A stretch of DNA of 64,000 nt from Alcanivoracaceae bacterium (GCA_029212745.1 JARGOL010000010.1:1-64000); one strand, 5' to 3'; positions 19,476 to 29,091 are shown, counted from the stretch's first letter. The notes: a model not told the origin generated them from the letters alone. Program-made: numbers and translations.

Positions 19476-20873
19476 ATGGATGTATCACAGGGTTGGGACC
19501 TGGTCATTCTTGGTAGTGGTCCCGGCGGAGAGGCCGCCGCCATGCAGGCCGCCAAGGGCGGTCTTCGTGTTGCCATGGTCGAGAGCAGCGCGCACGTGGG
19601 TGGTAGTTGTGCGCACCTTGGCACTATTCCTTCCAAATCCCTTCGCCACCAGGTTCGCCAGGTGGTCCGCGCCGGTCGTAATCCGTTGTTCCGCGAGTTG
19701 CTGGGCGCCCACAAGGTGCGCTGGGAGCAGCTCGTCACGCGTGCCGCAAAGGTCGTCGAGCAGCAGGTGTATGTGCGAGAGGGTTTCTATCAGCGCAATC
19801 GCGTCACTGTCCTCCATGGTATTGGCCGGCTGGATGGGCCCAATCATGTTGTCGTGGAACAGGCTGGCGAGCCACGCCACCGGCTGGAGACCCGCAACGT
19901 ACTGATTGCCACCGGTTCCAGGCCTTATCACCCGGATGACGTGGACTTTTCAAATCCGCGCATCTATGACAGCGATACCGTTCTTCAAATGCAGCATACG
20001 CCCCGGCACATCGTCATTTACGGCGCCGGGGTCATAGGCTGCGAGTACGCGTCCATATTCTCCGGCCTCGGGATACGTGTGGACCTGGTCAACAGCCGCG
20101 AACACCTGCTGGATTTCCTGGATACCGAGATCACGGATGCCCTCAGTTACCATCTGCGCGAACAGGGCGTCACCATCCGCCACTCGGAGCATTATCGCGC
20201 CGTGGAAGCGGACGATGACGGCGTGTCCCTTTTTCTCGATTCCGGCAAGACCATTCGTGCGGATGCGCTGCTGTGGTCCAATGGCCGTGCCGGCAACACT
20301 GAAGATATAGGCCTGGAAACGACAGGCCTGAGCAGCGACTCTCGTGGCCACCTTTCCGTGAACGAACGATACGCCACCGCGGTTGATGGCATCTATGCAG
20401 TCGGTGACGTGATTGGCTGGCCCTCATTGGCCAGCGCCGCCTACGACCAGGGCCGCTTCTTTTCCGCCACCCTGTGTGGTGACGAGCCACGCCAGGTAAC
20501 AGATGTGCCCACCGGCATCTATACCATCCCCGGCATCAGTTCGGTTGGCGCCAATGAGCAGCAGCTGACAGAGCAGCGCGTGCCTTACGAGGTCGGCCAG
20601 GCATTCTTTCGCAACCTTGCCCGGGCGCAGATCACTGGTGAGCAGGTGGGCATGTTGAAAATCCTGTTCCACCGTAACACCCGCGAGGTGCTGGGCATCC
20701 ATTGTTTTGGTTACCAGGCGACAGAGATCGTTCACGTGGGCCAGGCCATCATGCGCCAGCCAGCGCCCAACAATACGATCGACTATTTTGTGCACACAAC
20801 ATTCAACTACCCGACTATGGCCGAGGCCTATCGGGTGGCTGCAATAAACGGGATGAACAGGATTCGTCGATGA
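19476..20873 (+). CDS. sthA: soluble pyridine nucleotide transhydrogenase
   Basis: A 465-residue FAD flavoprotein that exchanges reducing equivalents between NADPH and NAD+. It has the dinucleotide motif [11 protein letters not shown] (12-22) and the STH signature [17 protein letters not shown]. In dihydrolipoamide dehydrogenases the two redox cysteines lie five residues apart; here only Cys45 is kept and position 50 is Thr, the hallmark of SthA rather than disulfide reductases. The NAD(P) motif [14 protein letters not shown] lies near 185 and the C-terminal dimer domain [17 protein letters not shown] is typical. Its stop overlaps the arsM start by four bases, so the two are probably co-translated. 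Confidence 0.88.
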   Translation: MDVSQGWDLVILGSGPGGEAAAMQAAKGGLRVAMVESSAHVGGSCAHLGTIPSKSLRHQVRQVVRAGRNPLFRELLGAHKVRWEQLVTRAAKVVEQQVYVREGFYQRNRVTVLHGIGRLDGPNHVVVEQAGEPRHRLETRNVLIATGSRPYHPDDVDFSNPRIYDSDTVLQMQHTPRHIVIYGAGVIGCEYASIFSGLGIRVDLVNSREHLLDFLDTEITDALSYHLREQGVTIRHSEHYRAVEADDDGVSLFLDSGKTIRADALLWSNGRAGNTEDIGLETTGLSSDSRGHLSVNERYATAVDGIYAVGDVIGWPSLASAAYDQGRFFSATLCGDEPRQVTDVPTGIYTIPGISSVGANEQQLTEQRVPYEVGQAFFRNLARAQITGEQVGMLKILFHRNTREVLGIHCFGYQATEIVHVGQAIMRQPAPNNTIDYFVHTTFNYPTMAEAYRVAAINGMNRIRR

Positions 20874-21922
20874 CGGTACATGAGCAGGTCAAGGACTATT
20901 ACGGCAATGTGCTCGGCGGCACGGATGACCTGAAGACATCCGCCTGCTGCACCGCAGATGAGATGCCCGGATGGCTCAAGCCCATCGTATCCAGCCTGCA
21001 CGACGAAGTGCTGGCGCGCTATTACGGCTGCGGACTGGTGGCCCCCGAGCAGCTGCCGGGCCTGTCGGTGCTGGACCTGGGCTCTGGCAGTGGCAGGGAC
21101 TGCTACGTGCTTTCTGCGCTGGTCGGGGAAAAGGGGCACGTCACCGGTGTAGATATGACCGCCGAGCAGCTGGCGGTGGCGCGGCGTCACGAGGACTACC
21201 ACGCGCGCACCTTTGGCCATGGCCGGAGCAATGTTCAGTTCCTGGAAGGGAACATAGACGCGCTGGAGCAACTGGCGCTTGATGATGGCAGTTTTGATGT
21301 GGTCATCAGCAATTGTGTCATCAACCTGTGCCAGGACAAGGCGGGCGTGTTGCGCAATGTCTGGCGTCTGTTGCGTGACGGCGGCGAGATGTATTTCTCT
21401 GACGTATATGCCGACCGCCGGATACCGGCGGACCTGCGCGACGACCCGGTGCTATATGGCGAGTGTCTCAGTGGCGCGCTTTACTGGAACGACTTTCTTC
21501 GCCTGGCGCGAGCAGCTGGCTTTGCTGACCCGCGCCTTGTCAGCAGTCGCCCCCTGACAGTGGACAACGAAGCGTTGGCAGACCGTATCGGGCACATCGG
21601 TTTCTGGTCGGCCACCTACCGTCTGTTCAAGCTGCCGGCACTGGAGTCGGCCTGCGAGGATTACGGCCAGGCCGTCGTCTACCGTGGCACCATCGAACAC
21701 TGCCCGAGGGCATTCGCGCTGGACGGGCATCACTACATGGAGACCGGCAAGGTCTTTCCGGTATGCGGCAACACCTGGATGATGCTGCACGACACACGGT
21801 TTCGTGAGCACTTCGAGTTCATCGGCGACTTTGATACCCATTACGGCATTTTCGAGGGTTGCGGCACGCCGGTGCCGTTCGCGGACACTGCTGCGCCTGA
21901 TGGCAGCGGAAGCTGCTGCTGA
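20870..21922 (+). CDS. arsM: arsenite S-adenosylmethionine methyltransferase
   Basis: A 350-residue class I SAM-dependent methyltransferase that methylates trivalent arsenic. The SAM-binding motif is [14 protein letters not shown] (67-80). The four cysteines expected in ArsM are present in the right contexts: Cys26/27 in SACC, Cys54 in YYGCGL, Cys149 in SNCVINL and Cys199 in GECLSGALY. The last two are 50 residues apart, as in characterised algal ArsM. The C-terminus ends GSGSCC. The ATG at 20870 overlaps the sthA stop. arsS and two arsenosugar glycosyltransferase genes lie 4.2 kb downstream, supporting a methylarsenical-to-arsenosugar pathway. Confidence 0.88.
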   Translation: MTVHEQVKDYYGNVLGGTDDLKTSACCTADEMPGWLKPIVSSLHDEVLARYYGCGLVAPEQLPGLSVLDLGSGSGRDCYVLSALVGEKGHVTGVDMTAEQLAVARRHEDYHARTFGHGRSNVQFLEGNIDALEQLALDDGSFDVVISNCVINLCQDKAGVLRNVWRLLRDGGEMYFSDVYADRRIPADLRDDPVLYGECLSGALYWNDFLRLARAAGFADPRLVSSRPLTVDNEALADRIGHIGFWSATYRLFKLPALESACEDYGQAVVYRGTIEHCPRAFALDGHHYMETGKVFPVCGNTWMMLHDTRFREHFEFIGDFDTHYGIFEGCGTPVPFADTAAPDGSGSCC

Positions 21923-22510
21923 TCAGGACGTGCGGCCCTTGCTGAAAAATTCCCGGGTCCGCTGGCGCGCGTCTGCTGACTTGCGAAGCAGGACAAAGGT
22001 GGCGCCTGCACCGCCGTACTGGGCCGGCGCGCTATGCCAGGCCAGTACCCGCTCTGATTCATCCAGCCAGTGCAACGTGTAACTCTTCAGCCGCCCCGGT
22101 GTGGGGCTGTGTTGCCCCTTGCCGTGGGTGATGAGCACCGTTCGCAGGCCGCTGCCGTAGCAGTCTTCAAGAAAGTCATAGACCTGGCGTCGCGCCTCGC
22201 GCAGCGTCATGCGGTGCAAATCCAGGCGTGACTGGGCTTCGTACTTGCCCAGACGCAATTTCCGGTAGACCCCTTCCTGCACGCCGTTCTTCTTTCGACC
22301 AACGATATCGGCCGGGTCCACCTGGGGAATTTCGTCCGGGATACTCAGTGGGTTGTTGTCTGTCGGCGCTGCCTGGGCAGCCTGCCTGCGGGCAAGCTGG
22401 GCCGGGCTGGGCCGGGCCCGGCCCGGGAGATGGACCCGGTCGTCTGCCGGAAGTGGGCGTACGCCCTGCATTTCACGCTGGAACAGCTCGTCTTCTTGGT
22501 CGTCGTGCAT
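21923..22510 (-). CDS. Smr domain protein, SmrA-type DNA endonuclease
   Basis: A 195-residue cytosolic protein with a C-terminal Smr domain (about 95-180): LDLHRMTLREARRQVYDFL, then VLITHGKGQHS and the closing GGAGATFVLLR. These are the LDLHG-type and THGKG motifs of MutS2-like Smr nucleases. The N-terminal half is charged and low in structure. The start at 22510 (MHDDQEDELF) is the usual SmrA N-terminus; the longer frame upstream would run through the divergent PilZ gene. It ends directly against the convergent arsM stop. Nicking or RNA-cleaving activity is known for some relatives only. Confidence 0.85.
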   Translation of the reverse strand: MHDDQEDELFQREMQGVRPLPADDRVHLPGRARPSPAQLARRQAAQAAPTDNNPLSIPDEIPQVDPADIVGRKKNGVQEGVYRKLRLGKYEAQSRLDLHRMTLREARRQVYDFLEDCYGSGLRTVLITHGKGQHSPTPGRLKSYTLHWLDESERVLAWHSAPAQYGGAGATFVLLRKSADARQRTREFFSKGRTS

Positions 22511-22585
22511 GGCCCGGCCTCGTTTGCATGGTCTGCGAAAAGCGCCTATACAGATTGTAACAGGGAGAAACAGGGTGGGGTGAAC

Positions 22586-22921
22586 ATGCGCCAGCGAACG
22601 CACAGAGAGCGTCTCAACATCAACATCCCGGCGCGTATGCCGGGTAATCCCGACCCTATCGGGCACGTGGCGGACATCTCGTTAACCGGGCTGTGCATTT
22701 CCGGCAAGGGCGAAGTGCCCGGCGAGCCAATCCGCGTGCTGACCCTGTCACTGCCCTGGACCATTGATGGCTACAGCGCCGTGGAACTGGGGGTGGAGAG
22801 TCGCTGGCAGGAATACACCGGAGACGGTCACTGGCACGCCGGCTTCCGCATCAGTGCGTGCCCGGAAGAGCAGCTGCTGGCCCTGGAACAGCTGGTGCAG
22901 CGATTCGGCGAGAGCAGCTAG
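22586..22921 (+). CDS. PilZ domain protein
   Basis: A 111-residue single-domain PilZ protein. The c-di-GMP motifs are present: an Arg-rich start RQRTHRERL (RxxxR) and [10 protein letters not shown] matching the D/NxSxxG motif. The ATG at 22586 is preceded by GGTGGGG, while a longer reading overlaps smrA upstream. It probably binds cyclic di-GMP and controls a partner protein; the partner is unknown. Its stop overlaps the convergent mgsA stop by four bases. Confidence 0.85.
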   Translation: MRQRTHRERLNINIPARMPGNPDPIGHVADISLTGLCISGKGEVPGEPIRVLTLSLPWTIDGYSAVELGVESRWQEYTGDGHWHAGFRISACPEEQLLALEQLVQRFGESS

Positions 22922-23388
22922 GCGCCGCTCTCTGGCGGGCGTTCATGGCGGCCACGGTAGGATGAAAAATCCGGTATGGCGCGCGGATAAGCACTGTTCA
23001 TAAGCGGTGAATGGACCATGAAGTCGGCGGTGGCTTCGTTACAGGCCACGGGGATATTCCAGACGGCCGCCAGCCTCAGCAGCGCCCGTACATCCGGGTC
23101 ATGGGGTTGCGCTTCAAGTGGGTCCCAGAAAAAAATCAGGCAATCAATGCGGCCTTCCGCGATGCGGGCGCCGATCTGCTGGTCGCCGCCCAGGGGGCCA
23201 CTCTCCAGGCAGGTGATGGGCAGGCCCAGGCTATCCTGCAGCAGCTTGCCGGTGGTGCCTGTGGCATGCAGGGCGTGCCGGGCGAGGGTGTCGCGGTTGT
23301 GGCTGGCCCACTGCTGCAGGTTTTTCTTGCGGTTGTCATGGGCCACCAGGGCGATACTCTTTCGGGCGGGAGACTCGATGTTGCTCAT
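22918..23388 (-). CDS. mgsA: methylglyoxal synthase
   Basis: A 156-residue enzyme converting dihydroxyacetone phosphate to methylglyoxal, a bypass of lower glycolysis. Motifs are [10 protein letters not shown], the phosphate-binding [23 protein letters not shown], the catalytic [15 protein letters not shown] and [14 protein letters not shown]. All are conserved. The start at 23388 (MSNIES) follows GGACCCACC without a strong ribosome-binding site, but matches family length. The further upstream frame lacks homology. Confidence 0.94.
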   Translation of the reverse strand: MSNIESPARKSIALVAHDNRKKNLQQWASHNRDTLARHALHATGTTGKLLQDSLGLPITCLESGPLGGDQQIGARIAEGRIDCLIFFWDPLEAQPHDPDVRALLRLAAVWNIPVACNEATADFMVHSPLMNSAYPRAIPDFSSYRGRHERPPESGA

Positions 23389-23480
23389 GGTGGGTCCTTT
23401 AGCGGGTGGTGTGCCAATGACCAATAATAAGGGTATTGAATGACTGTCGCAGCAGGGCACCGGCCAGGGAGTACGGACGC

Positions 23481-24914
23481 GTGGATGTAGCCGATGCGCA
23501 CAGGCTGACAGAGCTTCTCACCGAATACCGGGCTGGCGCGCTGGCCCTGGCCAGCCTGACCCTGGCGGTGCTGGCGTCCCTTCATATCGTACAGCGCAAA
23601 CGCGACCCAAGGGCGGCCGCCGCCTGGCTTGGCCTGGTCTGGCTGGTGCCTTTCCTTGGCTGCGCCCTGTACTTGGTGCTGGGTGTGAACCGCATTCGCC
23701 GGCGTGCCCGACAGTTGACCGGGGGGGAGCTGGAACCGGTGGGCGGCTGGCGTGCGGCTGCCGAGGCAGTGCCCACGGATCCCAATCTGCGTTCGCTGTC
23801 GGCGCTGGTCGGGCAGGTCACGGGACTGCCCCTGACCGCCGGCAATGATGTAGCTGTGCTTGACGCGCCGCAGGCCCATGACTTGATGCGCAAGGCCATT
23901 GATGGGGCTCGCGAGTCGGTCTATCTGGGCAGCTATATCTTTGGCAACGATGCTGCGGGCATCCCTGTTGCTGATGCATTGATCAATGCCCATCGGCGCG
24001 GTGTGCGTGTGCGCGTGCTCGTGGATGGTGTTGGCGCCCTCTATTCCCTGCCCACCATCGTCAGTTACCTGAAGCGTCACGGGGTAGTGGTGCATCGTTT
24101 CCTGCATTCCCTGGCGCCCTGGCGCATGCCGTACATGAACCTTCGCAACCACCGCAAGATCATGGTGGTGGACAGGCAGGTCGGCTTTACCGGAGGCATG
24201 AATATTCGTGCCGGTTACCTGGCAGAGCCGGCCAGCATTCGCGACCTGCATTTTCGCCTTCAGGGCCCGGTGGTGTCGCATCTGCTACGCAGTTTCACCG
24301 CTGACTGGTACTTTGCCTGTCGTGAACTGGTGGATGGCGCGTATCGCGGGCCGGCCATGTGTGGCACGGTCATGGCGCGGGGCATCAGTGGTGGTCCGGA
24401 TGCGGATTTCGACAAGCGCCGGCTGGCGTTGCTGGGCGCCCTTAATCGCGCGGAGCACCGTATCCGCATAATGACGCCCTATTTCGTACCCGACCAGACC
24501 CTTCAGTCGGCGTTGAACCTGGCCCGGTTACGGGGCGTTGAAGTGGACCTGTTCCTGCCGCAGAAGAACAATCTGCGTATTGTGCAGTGGGCGTCCCTGT
24601 TTATCGTGCCCTGGTTGCTGCGCCAGGGCGTGAATGTGTACCTGCTTCCACCGCCATTTGACCACAGCAAGCTGATGGTGGTGGATGACAGCTGGGTAAT
24701 GCTGGGTTCTGGGAACTGGGATGCCCGCAGCCTGACACTGAATTTCGAATTTGATGTCGAATGCTACTGCAGCCGTCTTGGCACGCAGCTGTCTACGTGG
24801 CTGGACCAGCGCCAGCAGCAGGCGCAAGCGCTGGACCAGCGCTGGGCTGATGCGCAGGGTCCCGGCGTCCGGCTGAGAAACGCCATGGCCCACCTGCTGG
24901 AGCCGTATCTCTGA
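23481..24914 (+). CDS. cls: cardiolipin synthase
   Basis: A 477-residue membrane enzyme that condenses phosphatidyl groups to make cardiolipin. The N-terminus has two membrane helices (about 18-35 and 47-66) with the [21 protein letters not shown] pattern. Two phospholipase D HKD motifs are intact: NHRKIMVVD (about 230) and [10 protein letters not shown] (about 400), both followed by GG/GS-N. GTG at 23481 is preferred because AGGGAG lies ten bases upstream; a TTG at 23436 would add 15 residues. Confidence 0.9.
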   Translation: MDVADAHRLTELLTEYRAGALALASLTLAVLASLHIVQRKRDPRAAAAWLGLVWLVPFLGCALYLVLGVNRIRRRARQLTGGELEPVGGWRAAAEAVPTDPNLRSLSALVGQVTGLPLTAGNDVAVLDAPQAHDLMRKAIDGARESVYLGSYIFGNDAAGIPVADALINAHRRGVRVRVLVDGVGALYSLPTIVSYLKRHGVVVHRFLHSLAPWRMPYMNLRNHRKIMVVDRQVGFTGGMNIRAGYLAEPASIRDLHFRLQGPVVSHLLRSFTADWYFACRELVDGAYRGPAMCGTVMARGISGGPDADFDKRRLALLGALNRAEHRIRIMTPYFVPDQTLQSALNLARLRGVEVDLFLPQKNNLRIVQWASLFIVPWLLRQGVNVYLLPPPFDHSKLMVVDDSWVMLGSGNWDARSLTLNFEFDVECYCSRLGTQLSTWLDQRQQQAQALDQRWADAQGPGVRLRNAMAHLLEPYL

Positions 24915-25027
24915 TCACGCAGCGCATGACAAAAAGCTACACCGCCGTCATGTCCGTGGCGGTTGCACTTTGCTAGCATTCGGTCAGGGCACAGGATCGC
25001 TGCCCGGAAATAACAGGGGGATTGGGA

Positions 25028-25783
25028 ATGCGTCTTTTTGCTTGGATGGTGCTGTTGCTGGCCAGCAGTGTTTGGGCCGAGCCCGAACAGGACTGGCAGC
25101 TGGTCACCGACCGTGACGGCATCATGGTCTATATGGCCCACTCCGACGACTCAAAGATAAAGACCTTTCGCGGGGAGGGTGAAATCCAGGCGGACGACTT
25201 CCGCGCCATTGCCAACCAGCTCGATAATTACCCCTTCATCGCCAGCTGGATGCACATGATCTCCGAGCTCCAGGACCTGGGTAGGGAGACGCCCTATGAT
25301 CGGGAAATCCACGTCACCACGCGTCTGCCATGGCCGGTCAGTGACCGTGATGCGGGCATCGAGGTCAGGGTCTACCAGGACCCGGAGACCCTTACCGTGC
25401 TGGTGCCGTTTGTGGCCAGGGACGATATTGTGGCGCCGTCAGACAGTTATGTGCGCATGCCGGAGCTGGAGGGCTATCTGCGCTTCGAGCCGCTGGAACC
25501 GGGCCTGATTTACATGACGTTTGAGGTGGTGCTCGACCCGGGTGGTTACATTCCCGCCTGGCTGGCCAACCTGATTCTGCGCGATATTCCCTACTTCTCG
25601 CTCAAGCGCCTGCGCCGTGTCTCAAACGCGGAGGAATTCCAGGGCAAGAATCCGGGTTATTTCCGCATTCCTCCGGGCTGGCCGGGAGCGGGTACAACGG
25701 CGGCAGAAGCGGCCAAGCGGGGCATTCAACTGGCACCCCCTTTCCCGGCACGCTACCAGCATTTGCGGATACGCCAGCAGTAA
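25028..25783 (+). CDS. START domain protein, secreted
   Basis: A 251-residue protein with a signal peptide (FAWMVLLLASSVWA, cleavage before EPEQ) and a START/SRPBCC-type lipid-binding fold: DWQLVTDRDGIMVYM, FRGEGEIQAD, PYDREIHVTTRLPWPVSDRD and the C-terminal helix IPAWLANLILRDIPYFSLKRLR. Such proteins bind lipids or sterol-like ligands in a hydrophobic groove. The role here is unknown; cls upstream on the same strand suggests an envelope-lipid context. AGGGGGAT precedes the ATG. Confidence 0.82.
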   Translation: MRLFAWMVLLLASSVWAEPEQDWQLVTDRDGIMVYMAHSDDSKIKTFRGEGEIQADDFRAIANQLDNYPFIASWMHMISELQDLGRETPYDREIHVTTRLPWPVSDRDAGIEVRVYQDPETLTVLVPFVARDDIVAPSDSYVRMPELEGYLRFEPLEPGLIYMTFEVVLDPGGYIPAWLANLILRDIPYFSLKRLRRVSNAEEFQGKNPGYFRIPPGWPGAGTTAAEAAKRGIQLAPPFPARYQHLRIRQQ

Positions 25784-25798
25784 CGGCAGGGCATTGAT

Positions 25799-25875
25799 TG
25801 GTACCCCCGGCAGGAGTCGAACCTGCGACCTTCCCCTTAGGAGGGGGACGCTCTATCCAGCTGAGCTACGGGGGC
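25799..25875 (-). tRNA. tRNA-Arg (anticodon CCT)
   Basis: On the minus strand the 77-base cloverleaf starts GCCCCCGTAGCTCAGCTGG. It has a seven-base anticodon loop CTCCTAA (anticodon CCT), a T arm with GGTTCGACTCC and an encoded 3' CCA. All stems pair, with a G-T at the first acceptor position. It lies between the START gene and arsS and shows no sign of an inserted element. Confidence 0.95.
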
Positions 25876-26079
25876 CTCGCGCCCGTTGACGTGATCCGCA
25901 TGCATGTGCTGACACCGTGGTGAAGGCGTCGCCGCGGTTCCGCCACGCCCGGGATTATACAGTTTCAGCGCCGAAAGTCAGGCAGGGCCCGAGCCGCCGC
26001 GAACAGACCGCTTACCCATACGCCTGTGGCACCATTGCTGGCAGACAGCCATGCACGGGCGCTGTGACGAGAGACAACC

Positions 26080-27045
26080 ATGAAAGATTCGCGACAGTTG
26101 ATTATTGGCCAGCAAACGTCGTTCCCGGCACTGCGCAGAGGGGCGCTGCAGACGCTCCAGGTCAACCTGGGCTACCGCTGTAACCTCAGCTGCGTTCATT
26201 GCCACGTCAATGCCGGTCCGACACGCACGGAAGAGATGGACCGGGACACGGTGGCGCTGGTGCTGGATGTTATCGATGCGCACGGCATAAGCTGCCTGGA
26301 CCTGACCGGCGGTGCACCGGAAATGAACCCGCATTTCAGGTATCTGGTGAGCGAGGCGCGCAAGCGTGGTGTCGAGGTCATCGACCGGTGCAATCTCACC
26401 ATCCTGCTTGAGGACGGCCATGAGGACCTGGCCGATTTTCTCGCTGACCAGGGTGTGCGGGTTGTGGCGTCACTGCCCTGTTACCTGGAGGACAACGTCG
26501 AGAAGCAGCGCGGCAAAGGTGTCTACGCGGCCAGCATCGAGGCCATCCGCCGTCTCAATGCGCGTGGCTTTGGCCAGCCCGACGGTGAGCGCGTTCTCGA
26601 CCTGGTGTACAACCCGGTGGGCGCCAGTCTGCCGCCGGCGCAGGCTGCGCTGGAGGCGGACTACAAGCGTGAGCTGGGAGAACGGTTCGGCATCGCCTTC
26701 AACGGTCTGCTGACCATTACCAACATGCCCATCAGCCGCTTCGGCGCGGTACTCACCGCACAGGGACAGTTCGAGGATTACATGGCCCTGCTGCGCGACA
26801 ACCATTCGGACAGCAACCTCGCGTCAGTGATGTGCCGCTCCCTGGTGAGCGTCGATTACCAGGGCTTTCTTTATGATTGCGACTTCAACCAGATGCTGGA
26901 TATTCCCCTCGGCGAGGGGGCGGGCAGGAAGCACCTGAAGGAGCTGCTGGATGCGTCCCTGGAAGGCAATCCTGTGCGGGTGGCCGAGCACTGTTATGGC
27001 TGCACGGCGGGCGCCGGCAGCAGCTGCAGCGGCGCCCTGAACTGA
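26080..27045 (+). CDS. arsS: arsenosugar biosynthesis radical SAM protein ArsS
   Basis: A 321-residue radical SAM enzyme. The 4Fe-4S/SAM motif CNLSCVHC gives Cys34, Cys38 and Cys41, followed by LDLTGGAPEMNP. The C-terminal DUF3641-type region has SLVSVDYQGFLYDCDFNQ and ends with a Cys cluster HCYGCTAGAGSSCSGAL, consistent with auxiliary cluster binding. ArsS is known to act after ArsM, attaching a deoxyadenosyl group to dimethylarsenite on the route to arsenosugars. It heads an operon with two glycosyltransferase-like genes and an Hpt gene. Confidence 0.92.
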   Translation: MKDSRQLIIGQQTSFPALRRGALQTLQVNLGYRCNLSCVHCHVNAGPTRTEEMDRDTVALVLDVIDAHGISCLDLTGGAPEMNPHFRYLVSEARKRGVEVIDRCNLTILLEDGHEDLADFLADQGVRVVASLPCYLEDNVEKQRGKGVYAASIEAIRRLNARGFGQPDGERVLDLVYNPVGASLPPAQAALEADYKRELGERFGIAFNGLLTITNMPISRFGAVLTAQGQFEDYMALLRDNHSDSNLASVMCRSLVSVDYQGFLYDCDFNQMLDIPLGEGAGRKHLKELLDASLEGNPVRVAEHCYGCTAGAGSSCSGALN

Positions 27046-27046
27046 C

Positions 27047-27724
27047 GTGCCGCCCTGGTTGAGCGTGGTTGTGCCGGCCCGCAACGAAGCGCGCAGCATT
27101 GAGCGTTGCCTGGCCCCCCTGCAATCCTGGCGAGCGCGGGGCGTGGAAGTGATCGTGGTGGATGGCGGCAGTGGTGATGACACGGTGGCGCACGCCCAGC
27201 CGCTGGCCGACCGCGTGTGCCGGCATGCGCCCGGGCGTGCCGCGCAAATGAACGCCGGAGCAGCCTGTGCCAGTGGCGGGCTGCTCCTGTTCCTGCACGC
27301 AGATACCTGGCTTGAAGACACCGCAATACAGGCATTGCAGGCCCTTCCCCGGGGCGATGTCTGGGGGCGCTTTGATGTGCGTTTGCGCAGCCGGCATCCG
27401 GTGTTGCGACTTGTCGCGGCGGCCATGAACCTGCGCTCCCGGGCCACTGGCATCGCCACCGGCGATCAGTGCCAGTTTGTCAGCCGCAGTCTGTTCGCCC
27501 GGGTGGGCGGATTCCCGGCACAACCGCTGATGGAGGATGTGGAAATCAGCCGGCGCCTGCTTGGCCTGGTGCGCCCGGTATGCCTGCGCCAGCGGGTGAG
27601 TGTCTCCGCCCGGCGTTGGCGGCAGCGCGGCATTTTCAGGACCATTGTGCTGATGTGGTGGTTACGCTGGCGCTACTGGCGCGGTGACGATCCGGCGGCC
27701 CTGCACCGGATCTACTACCCGTGA
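27047..27724 (+). CDS. TIGR04283-type glycosyltransferase, arsenosugar cluster
   Basis: A 225-residue GT-A family 2 glycosyltransferase starting at GTG one base after the arsS stop. The N-terminus LSVVVPARNEARSIERCL, the metal-binding VDGGSGDDTV and FLHADTWL, and GGFPAQPLMEDVEIS are the family pattern (rSAM/selenodomain-associated transferase 2). It likely takes part in adding or processing the glycosyl group of arsenosugars together with its neighbour. The exact reaction is unproven. Confidence 0.88.
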   Translation: MPPWLSVVVPARNEARSIERCLAPLQSWRARGVEVIVVDGGSGDDTVAHAQPLADRVCRHAPGRAAQMNAGAACASGGLLLFLHADTWLEDTAIQALQALPRGDVWGRFDVRLRSRHPVLRLVAAAMNLRSRATGIATGDQCQFVSRSLFARVGGFPAQPLMEDVEISRRLLGLVRPVCLRQRVSVSARRWRQRGIFRTIVLMWWLRWRYWRGDDPAALHRIYYP

Positions 27725-28380
27725 AGACGGCCATTGCACTGCTGGGACGCAGCCCCGAGCGCGGCCAGGTGAAAACCCGCCTGGCGCGCAGCATCGGCGA
27801 CGACGCGGCCCTGGCGGCCTACCGCGCAATGCTGTTCACCGGTGTCAGTCGCGCAGTCGCCACAGGCCTGGATACCTATCTTTATGCCACCGCCCCGGAG
27901 CACGCCGATATACGGCGTCTGGCCTCTGCCTTTGACGTGCAGCCGGAGCAGCAACCCGAGGGCGATCTGGGTGAGCGCATGGCGTCAGTGTTCCGGCAGC
28001 TTCATCGTCACTACCACCGTGTGCTCCTGGTGGGTACCGACTGCCCCTGGTTGCGGTCTGGCCATTACTGGCAGGCGCTGGGCGCGCTGTCAGCCGCGGA
28101 TGTGGTCCTGCAGGCGGCGGTGGATGGCGGTTATGTACTGATTGGTTCTGCCGACGCAGGTATCTGGGCGCAGCAGCAGCCGTTTGCCGGGGTCCGGTTT
28201 GGCACGGGCATGGCCAGACAGGATACACTGGACGTACTTGCGCGCCGTGGTTGCCGGGTGGCGTGCCCGGGGCGTTCAGGTGATGTGGATACCGTCGATG
28301 ACCTGCGGGCCTGGCAGGCAAGGGAAGGCGGGCAGATAGAGCAGGCAGGGAAATTCTGGGAGCGTAGCCACGATGACTGA
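27721..28380 (+). CDS. TIGR04282-type glycosyltransferase (DUF2064), arsenosugar cluster
   Basis: A 219-residue DUF2064 nucleotidyl/glycosyltransferase-like protein (rSAM/selenodomain-associated transferase 1). Recognised by GRSPERGQVKTRLARSIGDDAALAAYRAML, LVGTDCPWL and VDTVDDL near the end. Its GTG start overlaps the previous stop by four bases (GTGA), indicating coupling. Such genes regularly accompany ArsS and the TIGR04283 transferase, so a role in arsenosugar synthesis is inferred from context. Confidence 0.88.
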   Translation: MKTAIALLGRSPERGQVKTRLARSIGDDAALAAYRAMLFTGVSRAVATGLDTYLYATAPEHADIRRLASAFDVQPEQQPEGDLGERMASVFRQLHRHYHRVLLVGTDCPWLRSGHYWQALGALSAADVVLQAAVDGGYVLIGSADAGIWAQQQPFAGVRFGTGMARQDTLDVLARRGCRVACPGRSGDVDTVDDLRAWQAREGGQIEQAGKFWERSHDD

Positions 28381-28702
28381 CACAATTGTAGATCAGGCGC
28401 TGGTGAGCGAGTTGAAAGATGTCATGGGCGAGGGCTTTTCGGCGCTGGTGGATTCGTTCCGGGCCGATGCGGAGAAACGTCTGGGGGCCCTGGAACAGCA
28501 TCTCGCAGACGCTGATCCGGAGGCATTGGGCCAGCAGGCGCACAGTTTCAAGGGCAGCAGCGGTAATGTCGGGGCGGTCCAGGTGGCAGACCTTTGCCTG
28601 AGCCTGGAGAAGCAGGCGGATGGTGGTGACTTGCAGCAGGCGCCGGCCACCATCAGCGAGTTGCGTGATGCGGTGCAGCGCTATCTGTCCCAGGTGGGCT
28701 GA
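28373..28702 (+). CDS. stand-alone Hpt phosphotransfer protein
   Basis: A 109-residue four-helix Hpt protein. The phosphorylated histidine is His57 in AHSFKGSSGNVGA. It overlaps the end of the DUF2064 gene by eight bases, so it is translated from the tail of the arsenosugar operon even though no biochemical link is evident. It has no attached kinase or receiver. It could serve an unpaired hybrid kinase such as the one at 1917-4217, which ends in a receiver and lacks Hpt; this pairing is inferred. Confidence 0.88.
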   Translation: MTDTIVDQALVSELKDVMGEGFSALVDSFRADAEKRLGALEQHLADADPEALGQQAHSFKGSSGNVGAVQVADLCLSLEKQADGGDLQQAPATISELRDAVQRYLSQVG

Positions 28703-28721
28703 GGCCGGCCAGGCGGCGGGC

Positions 28722-28755
28722 AAAAAAAACCCTCTCCCAACAAGCCAGGAGAGGG
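28722..28755 (-). terminator. rho-independent terminator reading on the minus strand
   Basis: Stem CCCTCTCC (28730-28737) pairs with GGAGAGGG (28748-28755) around a ten-base loop. On the minus strand it is followed by eight T. On the plus strand only two T follow, so it fits minus-strand transcription better, although no annotated minus-strand gene lies directly upstream of it. It may also stop the Hpt transcript weakly. Confidence 0.6.
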
Positions 28756-28938
28756 GGGTTGTGTGCGCTATGTTCCATAGCGCGGGGGGATAGACGTTTC
28801 ACCGAGCGCAATCGGTATTACGTTGTACTCACGAGCCTTACTGAGAAAGTACTATACGGATGTGCCCGCCGGCTTTCTGTAAAAAGCCGGGGCAATTTGT
28901 AAAAACGTGCCTGTCGACACACCCTCCCGCCGCTCCCG

Positions 28939-28956
28939 TGTAAGACATCTCTTACA
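28939..28956 (+). promoter_or_regulatory. GacA-type upstream activating sequence
   Basis: A perfect TGTAAG-N6-CTTACA palindrome (N6 is ACATCT). This is the consensus bound by the response regulator GacA upstream of rsmX/Y/Z genes. Its centre is about 178 bases upstream of the predicted start of the GGA-rich small RNA, the distance usual in Pseudomonas. Confidence 0.85.
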
Positions 28957-29091
28957 AGGCTGTGCGAAAAACTGGTCAATTTCGCCATTCTGGCTGTCGA
29001 CTACCCGGGCGATGTAACGCCAACCTACTGATACACAAAGAAAATAGCGGTCAGTGTGCCCAGTGGCCGGTTGCAGGGCGCCAGGGCGGCC

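Noticed and set aside
19476-20873. Dihydrolipoamide dehydrogenase or mercuric reductase
   Set aside because: Only one of the two redox cysteines is present, and the GTIPSK motif fits soluble transhydrogenase.
25799-25875. tRNA-Arg as attachment site of an island
   Set aside because: No integrase or repeated tRNA 3' end lies nearby; neighbours are ordinary chromosomal genes.
28869-28890. CCGGCTTT/AAAGCCGG hairpin as a terminator
   Set aside because: No T tract on either side and no gene ending there; left as an unexplained hairpin.
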